From CAZATK01 sp964488085 (lineage in GTDB: Bacteria > Patescibacteriota > Minisyncoccia > UBA6257 > UBA11618), in NCBI GenBank assembly GCA_964488085.1, contig CAZATK010000001.1:29148-93147 (forward strand): 64,000 nt of DNA. Direction: 5' to 3'. The position numbers and the translations under genes were made by a program. Below are positions 40,964 to 50,228 of the stretch, piece after piece. Positions within the stretch are counted from its first letter, which is position 1, and each line of letters starts with the position of its first letter. Below the pieces are notes generated by a model. That model had not been told where the DNA came from. It ran no database searches and saw only the letters and a list, made by a program, of their open reading frames with translations.

Positions 40964-42293
40964 ATAAAATTTCTATTAATCTTTTACCCGAATTGCCATC
41001 AACCTTATAGCAAATTTTGGAGACAATTCTTTTTCGGCCCTCTTCATCTAAAAGAGGATTTTCTAGATATTGATTGATACCCATAATTAATTCACTGAGA
41101 TTATTCACCATTTTCACTCCACCAGTGTTTACTAAATGTTTATAATGACTGGTTTCGTACCAATAATTCTGCCAACCCAAAGCCACATTAATAATAGGAC
41201 GATTAAAAATTGCCGCATCAATGCTTGTAGTAGAAGCGATATTTACTACCACATCAGCATATTTAATCATTGCCGCTAATTGAATGGAAAAATACTTATC
41301 AATCTCTCTATAACTTAAATTTTGATTATCTTTTCCCGGATCATACAAAATCAAATCCGATAAATTAACAAATCCTTGATAACGCAATGGATTGTCTTTA
41401 GTATAAATTCTTACCAATAATTGAGCCGGCATTATTAAATTATGATTTATAATGGCCTCGTGAATGGCATTAATAGATTTAATTTCGTTATCTCCGCCAA
41501 TTCTTTCCGGCACCGTGGTATATAAAATTAATTTTTTGTTTTTGTCTAACCCCAATTTTTCAAAAAATTCATTTTTTGAGGGAATTTCTAAATTATATCT
41601 AATAAAAAAATCGAATTGAGGCGTTCCGATCACAAAAACATCTTTTTCTTGATAATCATGATAGTCAATTACTTGTCGCTTAACAATCTCATTCCAAACA
41701 ATTAATTGATCACAATGAGCGAAAATTTCCCCCTTGTTTGTTACATTGTCCCAACTTAAAACTACGCCTATTGAAAGCACTTTTTTTCTATTTGCCACTC
41801 TAGCTATTGGTACTGCTGTCAATTCTTGAACCGAATGTATAAAAACTAAATCAGGTTTATAAAAAGAAAATAGCGCTTCATACTTTTTATCAAATAATAA
41901 TGAAAAAAAATAGACATCAAGCCAGCGCAACCAATTACGAAGAAATAGAAAAGGATGCGCTATTTTAACTAAACAGCGATAAGCAAGCCAAACTATTTTA
42001 CCGTTCATTTTTGCTTTGGCATTTAAAGTTTCTAAATCAAAACAAAGACTCCCTAAATAACTACGCAATGATCTATTGAGTTTTTCAAACAAGTTTTCTT
42101 TACCATCACGCATTGGTATGTGTTCTACAATAACGTTCGGTGCCGAAAATTCTTTAACGAATTTAATATCGATAATGGAAGTTAAAATAACAATACGAAG
42201 ATTAGAAATTTCCTTTAATTCATCCCAAACGTCAGACGATAAAATATAACGAACAGAAATACGTCGAGGAATTACTAAAAAAAGGGTTTTCAT
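40920..42293 (-). CDS. GT-B-like glycan enzyme of unknown type, tandem paralogue 2
   Basis: The 457-aa product is similar throughout to its neighbour at 39572. Matching blocks are VVLSWDNVTNKGEIFAHCDQ with LIVWNEIVKRQVIDYHDY, VIGTPQFDFFIRY, LLVRIYTKDNPLRYQGF and VVNIASTTSIDAAIFNRPI. The paired genes therefore arose by duplication and may add related units in sequence, with different acceptors. The 3-prime 44 bp overlap the start of the neighbour. Its start at 42293 follows the methyltransferase gene at 42323 by 29 bp. No precise reaction can be assigned. Confidence 0.65.
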   Translation of the reverse strand: MKTLFLVIPRRISVRYILSSDVWDELKEISNLRIVILTSIIDIKFVKEFSAPNVIVEHIPMRDGKENLFEKLNRSLRSYLGSLCFDLETLNAKAKMNGKIVWLAYRCLVKIAHPFLFLRNWLRWLDVYFFSLLFDKKYEALFSFYKPDLVFIHSVQELTAVPIARVANRKKVLSIGVVLSWDNVTNKGEIFAHCDQLIVWNEIVKRQVIDYHDYQEKDVFVIGTPQFDFFIRYNLEIPSKNEFFEKLGLDKNKKLILYTTVPERIGGDNEIKSINAIHEAIINHNLIMPAQLLVRIYTKDNPLRYQGFVNLSDLILYDPGKDNQNLSYREIDKYFSIQLAAMIKYADVVVNIASTTSIDAAIFNRPIINVALGWQNYWYETSHYKHLVNTGGVKMVNNLSELIMGINQYLENPLLDEEGRKRIVSKICYKVDGNSGKRLIEILYEKYLHTGNFRQNS

Positions 42294-42322
42294 TTAGATG
42301 AAGCATAATAACATAAAATCTG

Positions 42323-43045
42323 TTATTTTTCAACTCTTACCACAAAATAAATAGGAATATTTTTATCTTTATCATAACGATCTAGCCAGTTAGCCAAAGG
42401 ATCAATTACTAATTTTAGCAAAGCAAAAAATATTTTCTTTACAAACCATGGCAAAATCAAACCAGAAACAAAAAAAGTAGCCATAAAAGCGGCGGTAGTA
42501 ATCGCTCCATTGGTTGGCTTAATATAAATAATCTGAAAACTGGCTTTTTTAAATAAATATTCTAAACCAAATTGAGTAAACCTGAAAAAATCGTAAGGCA
42601 CTTGATGTTGTCGACGCACTAAAGGAGCGATAAAAAAGGCCTGCCCCCCTTTTTTTAACACTCGATAAGATTCATTTAAAAAATTTTGTGGACTAGAGAC
42701 GTGTTCTAAAATTACTTTAGTGGTAATAACTAAATCAAAATAATTGTCCGAAAAGGGAATTTTGTGGTCGGCATAACTCTCCCCCTCATAAACAAAAGCG
42801 TCTTTTGAAAAATCAAGTTCCTGATAATGAGCTTGAGGGAAAAAATATTTTTGATATACATCCTCACGCTCACCAGATTTATCATGAGAAGAATAGATAT
42901 TTAAAATCTTGGCATTGTTAATGCTATTTACAAACTCGGCCGCATCAAGCATCCATAAAAAAATCGAATAATATAAAGGATGGTAGTTTTTGCCCGCATA
43001 AACCTTTTTAAAAAATATATTTTCTAATTTTTGACGATTTACCAT
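42323..43045 (-). CDS. SAM-dependent methyltransferase (class I)
   Basis: The 240-aa product has a class I methyltransferase core. AKILNIYSSHDKSGEREDVY replaces the usual glycine-rich motif I. The later IPFSDNYFDLVITTKVILEHVSSPQNFLNESYRVLKKGG block, with its FDLV motif and EH-x-x-x-P, is typical of methyltransferase type 11. A hydrophobic stretch near residues 195-215 (FFVSGLILPWFVKKIFF) suggests membrane association. It is placed just after a PhyH oxygenase gene and overlaps it by 7 bp. It may methylate a sugar of the glycan. Confidence 0.8.
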   Translation of the reverse strand: MVNRQKLENIFFKKVYAGKNYHPLYYSIFLWMLDAAEFVNSINNAKILNIYSSHDKSGEREDVYQKYFFPQAHYQELDFSKDAFVYEGESYADHKIPFSDNYFDLVITTKVILEHVSSPQNFLNESYRVLKKGGQAFFIAPLVRRQHQVPYDFFRFTQFGLEYLFKKASFQIIYIKPTNGAITTAAFMATFFVSGLILPWFVKKIFFALLKLVIDPLANWLDRYDKDKNIPIYFVVRVEK

Positions 43046-43989
43046 GCAATAATTCTTTTGTACAAATCATAACAATAATAAGATAATGGGAGTTTAGTCC
43101 TAATTGCGCAACGAACTGATGCCGGCAAAGCGCTAAGTTGCGATTGCCAATCTTTTGGCCAGTTATAGAGATAAGAAGAAGGACAAGTAGAGGGACAAAA
43201 AGAAGCCGTAAACATTATTCTCTCCTTTTGAGTGGCATAACCGCCTCGATGCAGTCCGCTGGTGTCGGCAAAAACCACTGTTCCTGCTTTTCCTGTACAA
43301 GATTTAAGATTTTCTGGCTTAAAAATCTTTTCCATGGCTCCCTGGGGGGGATAACTGCCTACCGGCGGATGCGTAGGAAATAATCGCCAATATTTTCCAC
43401 CATAATTAGATTGGGGTAAATAAACAAAAGGACCGGAACCATCGTCTACATCCGATAAATAAATAAAAATTTTGCACATTTTTTTATCTTCAGGATCACG
43501 ATGCCAGCGTTGAGATTGAACTGGGATTGATGATTCGTCAACCACTTTAGTTACATTTAAAGTAAAATGAAGCAATTGACCGCACATGCCCAAATAACTA
43601 TTTATAATCGCCAATATTTGCGGGTGAAGAGCCGCTTTGTCAAAAAAAGGATTGTTGAATTCTAAACTAGGAATATTATCCCAAAGATACTCAAGAAACT
43701 TTTTTACAGCTCCAACTTGAGATTGATTGCGTCTTTGTATTGTATAATCTTGAAGAGTTTTTAATAATTCTGTTCCGGGAAAAAGTTCGTCTAAATGAGT
43801 AACGGCTATCCCGTTTTGTTTAAGTTCGTCGGCCACTTTTTTTTGTACTACATCCATTTTTAACGGATATTTTTTATAAACATAGCGGTATTCTCTATTC
43901 AAAAAAAGCCACATCGGATGAAATTGTCTTAAAGAAAAATAAGCGTGGAAAAATAAACGAAACGGGAGTTTAATAATGCGTTTTAGCAT
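43039..43989 (-). CDS. Phytanoyl-CoA dioxygenase (PhyH) family protein
   Basis: This 316-aa protein has the Fe(II)/2-oxoglutarate oxygenase facial triad. HxD is in QRWHRDPEDKKMCKIFIYLS near residue 170, and the distal His is in FADTSGLHRGGYATQKER near 247, followed by an Arg for 2-oxoglutarate binding. The first 100 residues are helical and unconserved. It differs from the PhyH gene at 31863-32648 in length and sequence, so two such oxygenases act in the locus. Adjacent genes encode a methyltransferase and a flippase. The substrate is unknown. Confidence 0.85.
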   Translation of the reverse strand: MLKRIIKLPFRLFFHAYFSLRQFHPMWLFLNREYRYVYKKYPLKMDVVQKKVADELKQNGIAVTHLDELFPGTELLKTLQDYTIQRRNQSQVGAVKKFLEYLWDNIPSLEFNNPFFDKAALHPQILAIINSYLGMCGQLLHFTLNVTKVVDESSIPVQSQRWHRDPEDKKMCKIFIYLSDVDDGSGPFVYLPQSNYGGKYWRLFPTHPPVGSYPPQGAMEKIFKPENLKSCTGKAGTVVFADTSGLHRGGYATQKERIMFTASFCPSTCPSSYLYNWPKDWQSQLSALPASVRCAIRTKLPLSYYCYDLYKRIIAW

Positions 43990-44004
43990 AATGCCCTCAT
44001 ACTA

Positions 44005-45261
44005 TCACGACTTTTTAACCCAATACAAACCATAAATAAAAGCTAGCCAAGTAATAATAATTCTGGCCCAGATTACCGAAATTAAACTTTTATAAAAAAA
44101 CAAAAAGACGACTATTAAGAGAGCGCTCCCAATAACAAAAAAATTTCTAATGTAAAAATATTTTTTAATATCTTTTTTTGCCTGAAACCAATCACTGATA
44201 ATATCGTATAAAATAAATGGCAGAATAATAAGCGAACAAAGCTGGGCAATAAAAATACTATCTTTATAACCGCTGCCAAATAATAAAGGTATAATCCAAG
44301 GCAAGGCAATAATTATTAAAATTGTTCCGCTAACAAATATAAAGAATGGGTAAACATTTTTAAATTTAGCAATAAAATTTTCCTTGCTTAAATAAACAAA
44401 TTTTGGAAAAAATAAAATTTTTAAGCTTTTTAAAAAACCTTTAATTGAATTGGGAATTTTTTCCGCTATTATATAGATAGCTAATGCTTCCACGCCTAAA
44501 AATACTGAAATAAATAACTTATCCGCATTATTAAGTATTTCAGGAATAATATTTGCAAAAGTTAATTGCAAACCATAATGAACAATATCCAAATCAGCTT
44601 CTCCGTTCAATTTTTCTGTTTTTTTAAAATACCATAAAATAACTAAATTCATTACGCCATTGGCAATTAAATAGATAGTAATTATAGCGAAGATATTATT
44701 CCAAAAAATAATAGCTATTACTATACTAGCCGTAATGATCAACCTCATTAAAATGTGGATAATTTGAGGCAAATAAAATTTCTTTTTAGCGTCATAATAA
44801 GCAAAAACAGTATTAACAATATTGTAAGCGGGAAAGAAAATAGCTACCGCCAATAAAGCCCCAGCCATAAGAAACATTTGCTTAAAGACATAAAAATAAA
44901 CACCAATTAATAAGAAAATAAGAGAACCCGTTAAACCAAATTGCAATCTTCTTTTAATTGCCAAAAGAACACTTTTCTCTTTTCCTCTAACCACGGCTTC
45001 CATCACCGCCGTATTAATGGCGGGCAAAGAAAGAATTAAAAGGGTGTCAATTAAAGCCAAAACAAATTGATATTGACCATAAACTACCTTAGTGCTTAAT
45101 CTGGTAAAAATAATGGCCATGACAATCCCCAAAATATTGGCCACAATTCCCGCTGAAATAATCCAAAACCCCCCTTTCGCTAAATAAATATTATCCGTTC
45201 GCGTAAAACGTTGGGTAAAAATTAAAAAAGAACGAATTTTTTCCTTAATTATTTTAATCAT
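44005..45261 (-). CDS. Second Wzx-type flippase
   Basis: The 418-aa polytopic membrane protein has about 12 predicted helices. It opens IYLAKGGFWIISAGIVANILGIVMAIIFTRL and includes INTAVMEAVVRGKEK and IYIIAEKIPNSIKGFLK, matching the polysaccharide-biosynthesis flippase family. It is shorter than the first flippase gene at 18869 (474 aa) and not close in sequence. It overlaps the following GT4 gene by 8 bp and belongs to the minus-strand block 35293-50187. Confidence 0.88.
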   Translation of the reverse strand: MIKIIKEKIRSFLIFTQRFTRTDNIYLAKGGFWIISAGIVANILGIVMAIIFTRLSTKVVYGQYQFVLALIDTLLILSLPAINTAVMEAVVRGKEKSVLLAIKRRLQFGLTGSLIFLLIGVYFYVFKQMFLMAGALLAVAIFFPAYNIVNTVFAYYDAKKKFYLPQIIHILMRLIITASIVIAIIFWNNIFAIITIYLIANGVMNLVILWYFKKTEKLNGEADLDIVHYGLQLTFANIIPEILNNADKLFISVFLGVEALAIYIIAEKIPNSIKGFLKSLKILFFPKFVYLSKENFIAKFKNVYPFFIFVSGTILIIIALPWIIPLLFGSGYKDSIFIAQLCSLIILPFILYDIISDWFQAKKDIKKYFYIRNFFVIGSALLIVVFLFFYKSLISVIWARIIITWLAFIYGLYWVKKS

Positions 45262-46351
45262 AATAACACTTTAAATGCTCCCTAGCTGATTTTTCCCAAG
45301 TAAATTGTTGCGCATGATTTTTTCCTTTATTTATAAGATTATTTTTAATTTCGGAATTAGTTAAAATACTAGACATTGCTTCTGACCAATCGCCGATCTT
45401 GTTGGGATCTAAAAGTAAAGCGGCTCCACCGGTAATTTCTGGCAAACAAGTGGCGTTAGAGGATATTACCGGACAACCGGCCGCCATAGCTTCAATAACG
45501 GGCAGTCCAAAACCTTCATATAAAGAAGGAAATAAAAAAACACTGGCTAGTTTATAAAAATATAACAGGTCATCTTCCGGAACATAACCCAAAAACCGCA
45601 CGTTATTTTCCAAATTCATTTTTTTTATTAATTGCCTGGTGGGATCGGCTTCGCTTTCTGCCTTGCCAACTAATAATATTTTGTATTCTTGTTTAATATA
45701 TTTGGACAAAACATTAAAAGCTTCAAAAACAATCTTTAAATTCTTACGAAAATTAATGCCGCTTACCGATAAAAGAAAAGGATGGGTAATTTTGTATTTA
45801 TTTTTAAAATATTCCAATTTACCAGAATCAATATCACCAAAAAAATGAGACGGTATGCCATGATAAATAATTTTAATTTTTTTATCATCAATGCCATAAA
45901 ACTTAATTAAGTCGTTTTTGCTATACTCTGAAGAAGTAATAATAGAATCAACTCGCTTGAGCGCTTGAGGAAGATAGTATTTATAATACAAAAAAGTTTT
46001 TTTATTAACCGCTTGCGGTAGAGCCAACGGCATTAAATCGTGCATATTAACTAATGTTTTATATTTTGGCCTTATAAATAAAGGGCAAGCATTTTCTGTT
46101 ACATGAATCACATCAAAATTATTTTTATTTAAAATTTGTGGCAATCTTAAAATTTTTTGCCAAGAATTTAGGGGTATTAATTGTTCTATGCGCTCAAGTC
46201 CTATAAAATTTTCCGGCCTTTTATAGCCATGTATTAATTTATATTCATTACTGGCATCTAATTTTAAAAATTCGGTCGCTAAAGAATAACCATATCGCCA
46301 CAAACCGCCTGCTACCCAATCGCCTTGGTAAAATACTAAACCTGTTTTCAT
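45254..46351 (-). CDS. Glycosyltransferase, GT4 family (mannosyltransferase-like)
   Basis: This is a retaining GT-B enzyme of 365 aa. It begins MKTGLVFYQGDWVAGGLWRYGYSLAT and has VNMHDLMPLALPQAVNK near residue 105 and SVSGINFRKNLKIVFEAFNVL near 200. The donor-site signature FLFPSLYEGFGLPVIEAMAAGCPVISSNATCLPEITG (EX7E) lies near residue 280. Homologues with this signature often transfer mannose, but the donor cannot be assigned here. It lies between the flippase (8-bp overlap) and another GT4 gene. Confidence 0.9.
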   Translation of the reverse strand: MKTGLVFYQGDWVAGGLWRYGYSLATEFLKLDASNEYKLIHGYKRPENFIGLERIEQLIPLNSWQKILRLPQILNKNNFDVIHVTENACPLFIRPKYKTLVNMHDLMPLALPQAVNKKTFLYYKYYLPQALKRVDSIITSSEYSKNDLIKFYGIDDKKIKIIYHGIPSHFFGDIDSGKLEYFKNKYKITHPFLLSVSGINFRKNLKIVFEAFNVLSKYIKQEYKILLVGKAESEADPTRQLIKKMNLENNVRFLGYVPEDDLLYFYKLASVFLFPSLYEGFGLPVIEAMAAGCPVISSNATCLPEITGGAALLLDPNKIGDWSEAMSSILTNSEIKNNLINKGKNHAQQFTWEKSAREHLKCYYD

Positions 46352-46389
46352 AAATTATATTTAATATCCAAAATATAACTTTTTTGTCT

Positions 46390-47556
46390 TTAAGTCAATT
46401 TTTGAAAAACTTCCAGTAATTGCTGTTTTCTTTTTTTCTCCGAAAATTTTGTCTTAATTAATTCTAATGAATGCTCCCCCATTTTTTTTCTTAAATCGTT
46501 ATTTTCTATTAAAATAGAAATTTTTTCAATTAAATCTATAGCAACTTTTCTGCCATCAACTTTCTTATAGAAATCGTTCTCTGTATCAATCACTGGCATT
46601 GGAAAATATTCCGATTTTAAAGTGAAATCAGAATTGTGCATATAAAATGGCGCTTTAATAAGAAATCCATTATAACCATCAACGACAACCTCCGGTAAAC
46701 CCATTATATCGGTAGAAATTATTGGCTTGCCGCTTGCCGCTACTTCCAAATAAGTAATCCCGAGAGTGTCTTGATAACTTGGCTGGACAAAAATATCACA
46801 TTGACTGTAAAAATCTCTATATAAATCATCTTTCGTAAATTTGGCTGGAAAAAACTTAATATCAAAAAAATCACGATATTTTTCTAAATATTCCGCGGGA
46901 GTATTAGAAATAATCCAAAGTTCTAGATTATTATATTTCTTTCTTAATTCTTCATAAGCTAGCAGAATCTCCCGCGTCCCCTTCATAAAAAATTTGGTAT
47001 TGGAAGACAAAATTACAATTTTATCGCTTGGCTTTTTTGGATAAGTATTAATTTTTACATACGGATAAATCACTCTCATTTTAGCGGTAATTTCATCATC
47101 TTTAAAAGTATTTACAACGCTTAATCTTCCTGCCTCTGAAAAAGAGATTAAAAACTTGCACCAAGACGATTTCAAAAATCTTTTTATCAATTCCCTTCTT
47201 TTATAAATTGTTTTTAAATTATAAAAACCGAGAGCGGCCACATTTTCCACTTCTATGACATAAGGTTTTTTATTCAAAAGCATTTGAGCCGGCGTATAGA
47301 CAAAATCAAAATCTTTTAAATATTTTTTAGGTAAATAACGAATATTAGGAATATTTAGTTTTTTTATTAAAAATCGCGCAAAAGATCTTAATGCGCCGTT
47401 TGTTTTTTTTGAATTTTTGGAAATTTCGTAATCAGGAGGCATGTCACCCAAATCTTGCAGTGTTTTAAACTCCATTCCCTCTGGAGCATTTAAAAAGATC
47501 TCTCTGCTTCTTTCCCTTAAATTTGTCCCCGTAGCAAGAACTTTAATTTTCTCCAT
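46390..47556 (-). CDS. Glycosyltransferase, GT4 family
   Basis: The 388-aa product is a GT-B enzyme with a divergent N-terminal half (NGALRSFARFLIKKLNIPNI). The C-terminal half is recognisable from KIVILSSNTKFFMKGTREILLAYEELR near residue 185, then CDIFVQPSYQDTLGITYLEVAASGKPIISTDIMGLPEVV near 275, which holds the EX7E-like motif, and a final helical tail KFSEKKRKQQLLEVFQKL. Its first 40 bp overlap the C-terminal coding part of the GT-methyltransferase fusion upstream. The specificity is unknown. Confidence 0.87.
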   Translation of the reverse strand: MEKIKVLATGTNLRERSREIFLNAPEGMEFKTLQDLGDMPPDYEISKNSKKTNGALRSFARFLIKKLNIPNIRYLPKKYLKDFDFVYTPAQMLLNKKPYVIEVENVAALGFYNLKTIYKRRELIKRFLKSSWCKFLISFSEAGRLSVVNTFKDDEITAKMRVIYPYVKINTYPKKPSDKIVILSSNTKFFMKGTREILLAYEELRKKYNNLELWIISNTPAEYLEKYRDFFDIKFFPAKFTKDDLYRDFYSQCDIFVQPSYQDTLGITYLEVAASGKPIISTDIMGLPEVVVDGYNGFLIKAPFYMHNSDFTLKSEYFPMPVIDTENDFYKKVDGRKVAIDLIEKISILIENNDLRKKMGEHSLELIKTKFSEKKRKQQLLEVFQKLT

Positions 47557-49280
47557 AAAAATTTTTTAAAACCTTTTAGCCGTTGTTTATAATAAGTAAA
47601 TAATGGCAAAGATTTTCCCTTATAAATAATGGTTAGGCTATCAACAACTTTTATAACTTTAAAATTTAGAGAATTGTAAATAAATTCTTCTAAAACCCTA
47701 CTTGGCCCCGGAGCGGGTGTATCGTGAAAAGCAATTATTCCGCCGTTGACAACCAACGGCGACCACAACACAAAATCCTTTTTAACGTCCTCGTATTGAT
47801 GAGAGCCATCAATAAATAAAAAACTAATTGGTTCTCCAAGCCAAGATTCAAAGGCCTCTTCAGAAGTTTTGACAATTGATACTATCATTTCTGAAATACC
47901 AGCTTTATTGATATTACTTTTAAACTTCTCAAACGTTTGGATATTACAGCCATATTGTTCAATTTGCTCTGGGGCGCCAATATGAGGGTCAATGGCGTAA
48001 ACTTTATTACCACTTTTTGCCAACCAAATAGCAGACTTCCCCTGCCAGGAGCCAATTTCAACAATTACTCCTTTTTTTGAAGAAGCTTTGGCTAATTTAT
48101 ATAAGCATCTTGCCTCGTTATCGCTTAACCAGCCGTGAACTTCATCGGTTATTTTTTTTATATTTTTTATTTCTTCTTCATCATCAGTTAAAGCTTTCTT
48201 AAAAACTTCAAATTGTTTTTGAGGAGTAAAATTCTTCATTCCGTCTTTAGCTGAATTTCTCATTTTTAATAAGATCTCTGGATTTTCCATTAGTAATTTT
48301 ATTTTTTCAGCTAAATCATTTGGATTGTCAGATTTTATTTTAAAACCATTTACGCCATCCGTTATTAAATCATCTGCCGAAGCAACGGCATCCGTAGTTA
48401 TAACGGGCAAACCGGCGCTTAATGCTTCATTTACCGTAAATCCCCAGGCCTCTGCCGGTATGCTTGAATTCCACAAAAATCGAGCCGGCAAAACAAAGCA
48501 GCTTGCTCTTTCATAGTAATTTACTGCTTCCTCCGCACTAACGGATGCAATAAATTGAATATTATTTAATTTCAAATCTTGAGCCAATTTCTCACAATCT
48601 TTCTTAAAATCGCCATCGCCTACAACAAGAATTAAGAATTTAGAATTAGGAATTAGGAATTTTAATATTTTTCCAGCTCTGATCAGAACATCCAATCCCT
48701 TGTATTGCACGATACGCCCTAAATATAAAACAATAAATTCATTAAGTGGTTTTTCCTTATGTATTTTTATAGACAGGTCAGTAGTTGCATTAAAAGCTAA
48801 AAAAACTTTAGAGGGATCAACTCCCAATTCAACAAAAAAGTTTCTAGTACGAGAGCCGGCGGTTAAAATTGCGTCAGAGTTTCTAGCAATAAATTTTGCA
48901 TAGGGTCTAATAAAAAACCCTTTCCAATTTTTCTGCCACCACCAATCTTCAGAAAATAATAAAAACTTTTTGCCTCTTAACTTAACAATGGGAAACGCGA
49001 AATGCGTAGTAAAACTATTTAAAACAGAATCAATCCAAATATCATATTCACCAAATAAAGCTATCTTCAACAAAGGCCAAACCGCTCCCTTTGAATAAAA
49101 GACAAACGGACTAGATGCAAATGCTTGCCAATTGTTTAAGAAAAATTTTTTAAGAAAATTAATATTATGTTCATAATCTTCGGTAAATAAAAACTTAATA
49201 TCAAAATTTTGATCTAAAAGACCAAAAAGCTCTTGACGATATCGCTTGATTGCCGGGTGCGCAAAAATAATTTTCGGCAT
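47517..49280 (-). CDS. Fusion of GT4 glycosyltransferase and class I methyltransferase
   Basis: The 587-aa protein has an N-terminal GT-B transferase. FIVLYLGRIVQYKGLDVLIRAG near 185 opens the donor domain. SCFVLPARFLWNSSIPAEAWGFTVNEALSAGLPVITTDAV carries the catalytic region near residues 260-295. A linker about residues 365-385 leads to a methyltransferase domain with SAM motif VIVEIGSWQGKSAIWLAKSG, LFIDGSHQYEDVKKDFVLW and GGIIAFHDTPAPGPSRVL, resembling the TylF/CmcI-type Methyltransf_24 group. One protein could add a sugar and then methylate it. A repeat-like AT stretch encodes LKFLIPNSKFLIL near residue 210. Confidence 0.85.
   Translation of the reverse strand: MPKIIFAHPAIKRYRQELFGLLDQNFDIKFLFTEDYEHNINFLKKFFLNNWQAFASSPFVFYSKGAVWPLLKIALFGEYDIWIDSVLNSFTTHFAFPIVKLRGKKFLLFSEDWWWQKNWKGFFIRPYAKFIARNSDAILTAGSRTRNFFVELGVDPSKVFLAFNATTDLSIKIHKEKPLNEFIVLYLGRIVQYKGLDVLIRAGKILKFLIPNSKFLILVVGDGDFKKDCEKLAQDLKLNNIQFIASVSAEEAVNYYERASCFVLPARFLWNSSIPAEAWGFTVNEALSAGLPVITTDAVASADDLITDGVNGFKIKSDNPNDLAEKIKLLMENPEILLKMRNSAKDGMKNFTPQKQFEVFKKALTDDEEEIKNIKKITDEVHGWLSDNEARCLYKLAKASSKKGVIVEIGSWQGKSAIWLAKSGNKVYAIDPHIGAPEQIEQYGCNIQTFEKFKSNINKAGISEMIVSIVKTSEEAFESWLGEPISFLFIDGSHQYEDVKKDFVLWSPLVVNGGIIAFHDTPAPGPSRVLEEFIYNSLNFKVIKVVDSLTIIYKGKSLPLFTYYKQRLKGFKKFLWRKLKFLLRGQI
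48628..48663. repeat. Low-complexity AGAATTAGG-type repeat inside a coding region
   Basis: Positions 48628-48663 read as near-tandem copies of GAATTAGGAATT and GAATTTAGAATT. They lie in frame within the GT-methyltransferase fusion and are translated as FLIPNSKFLIL in the donor domain. It looks like an expanded intergenic-style repeat that landed in a gene. Confidence 0.5.
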
Positions 49281-49284
49281 AGCG

Positions 49285-50187
49285 CTACAAACCCAACTCT
49301 TTTTTATATTCAGAAAGCCATTCCGGCAAATTAACTTGCGGTTGCCATCCTAACAATTTTTTTGCCAAACTATTATCTGCCAAGGTCTCCATCGGTTCAA
49401 TTCTTGGAGGCAAATAAACCACAGGCCCGCCAATCATTTTTGCCAAATCATTAATACTATAATTATGACCTCTGCCAATATTAATCATTTCTCCATTTCC
49501 AACTTTTTTACTTTCAGCAGCTAAAATATTTGCCCTCACAACATCTTCAACGCTTGTATAATCACGACGCTGTTTTCCATTCCCAGTAATAGTCATTGGT
49601 TTTCCATGCAGTCTTTGATTGACAAAAATGCCCATTACCAAACAATAGGCTCCCTCCGTAGCCTGCCTTTTTCCATAAACATTAAAATATCTCAAACCAA
49701 CTGTTGGTAATCCATAAATTTGAGAAAACAAACGACAATAAAGTTCGCCAACATACTTTTGTAAACCATAAGGACTCAAGGGACTGGCTGGCATACTTTC
49801 TTTTAACGGCATTTTTGATTGATTTCCATAAGCAGAAGAGGAAGCGCTATAAATAAATTTTTTTACTTTAGCATCTCTTGCAGCAATTAAAACATTAAGC
49901 ATTCCGTTTAAATTTATATCATTAGAAGTTACAGGGTCTTCAATGGAAGGCTGAACTCTGGCAAAGGCCGCTAAATGGAAAACCCAATCAATATTTTTAA
50001 ATAGGGGCTTAATGGCTTTTAAATTCCTTATATCCAACTTATGAAATTTGGCCCTTGAATTCAGATTTTCTTTTTTGCTGGTTAATAAATTATCAATAAT
50101 TAAAACCTTATGGCCTCTTTTTATGAGCTCATCAACTAAATTAGAACCAATGAAACCTGCTCCTCCAGTTACTAAACACCTTGACAT
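49285..50187 (-). CDS. NAD-dependent nucleotide-sugar epimerase/dehydratase (GalE/WbpP-like)
   Basis: This SDR-fold enzyme of 300 aa has the NAD motif VTGGAGFIGSNLVDELIKRG at the N-terminus and LAAFARVQPSIEDPVTSNDIN near 75. The catalytic pair is Ser in FIYSASSSAYGNQ and Tyr-x-x-x-Lys in YGLQKYVGELYCRLFS near 145, followed by LRYFNVYGKRQ. It resembles UDP-glucose or UDP-GlcNAc 4-epimerases. It starts the minus-strand block and is divergently expressed from the truncated GT4 gene at 50229 through interleaved promoters. Confidence 0.88.
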   Translation of the reverse strand: MSRCLVTGGAGFIGSNLVDELIKRGHKVLIIDNLLTSKKENLNSRAKFHKLDIRNLKAIKPLFKNIDWVFHLAAFARVQPSIEDPVTSNDINLNGMLNVLIAARDAKVKKFIYSASSSAYGNQSKMPLKESMPASPLSPYGLQKYVGELYCRLFSQIYGLPTVGLRYFNVYGKRQATEGAYCLVMGIFVNQRLHGKPMTITGNGKQRRDYTSVEDVVRANILAAESKKVGNGEMINIGRGHNYSINDLAKMIGGPVVYLPPRIEPMETLADNSLAKKLLGWQPQVNLPEWLSEYKKELGL

Positions 50188-50192
50188 AACAA

Positions 50193-50226
50193 TTGAAAAT
50201 ATACTGACTTTCTGCTAATAAGTCAA
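50193..50226. promoter_or_regulatory. Interleaved divergent promoters
   Basis: Plus strand: TTGAAA (50193-50198), a 17-bp spacer, TAATAA (50216-50221), with the ATG 7 bp on at 50229. Minus strand: TTGACT (50221-50226), a 17-bp spacer, TATATT (50198-50203), with the ATG 10 bp on at 50187. Each minus-10 box overlaps the other's minus-35 box at its edge, so the two polymerases should exclude each other. Both mRNAs would be nearly leaderless. Confidence 0.65.
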
Positions 50227-50228
50227 AG

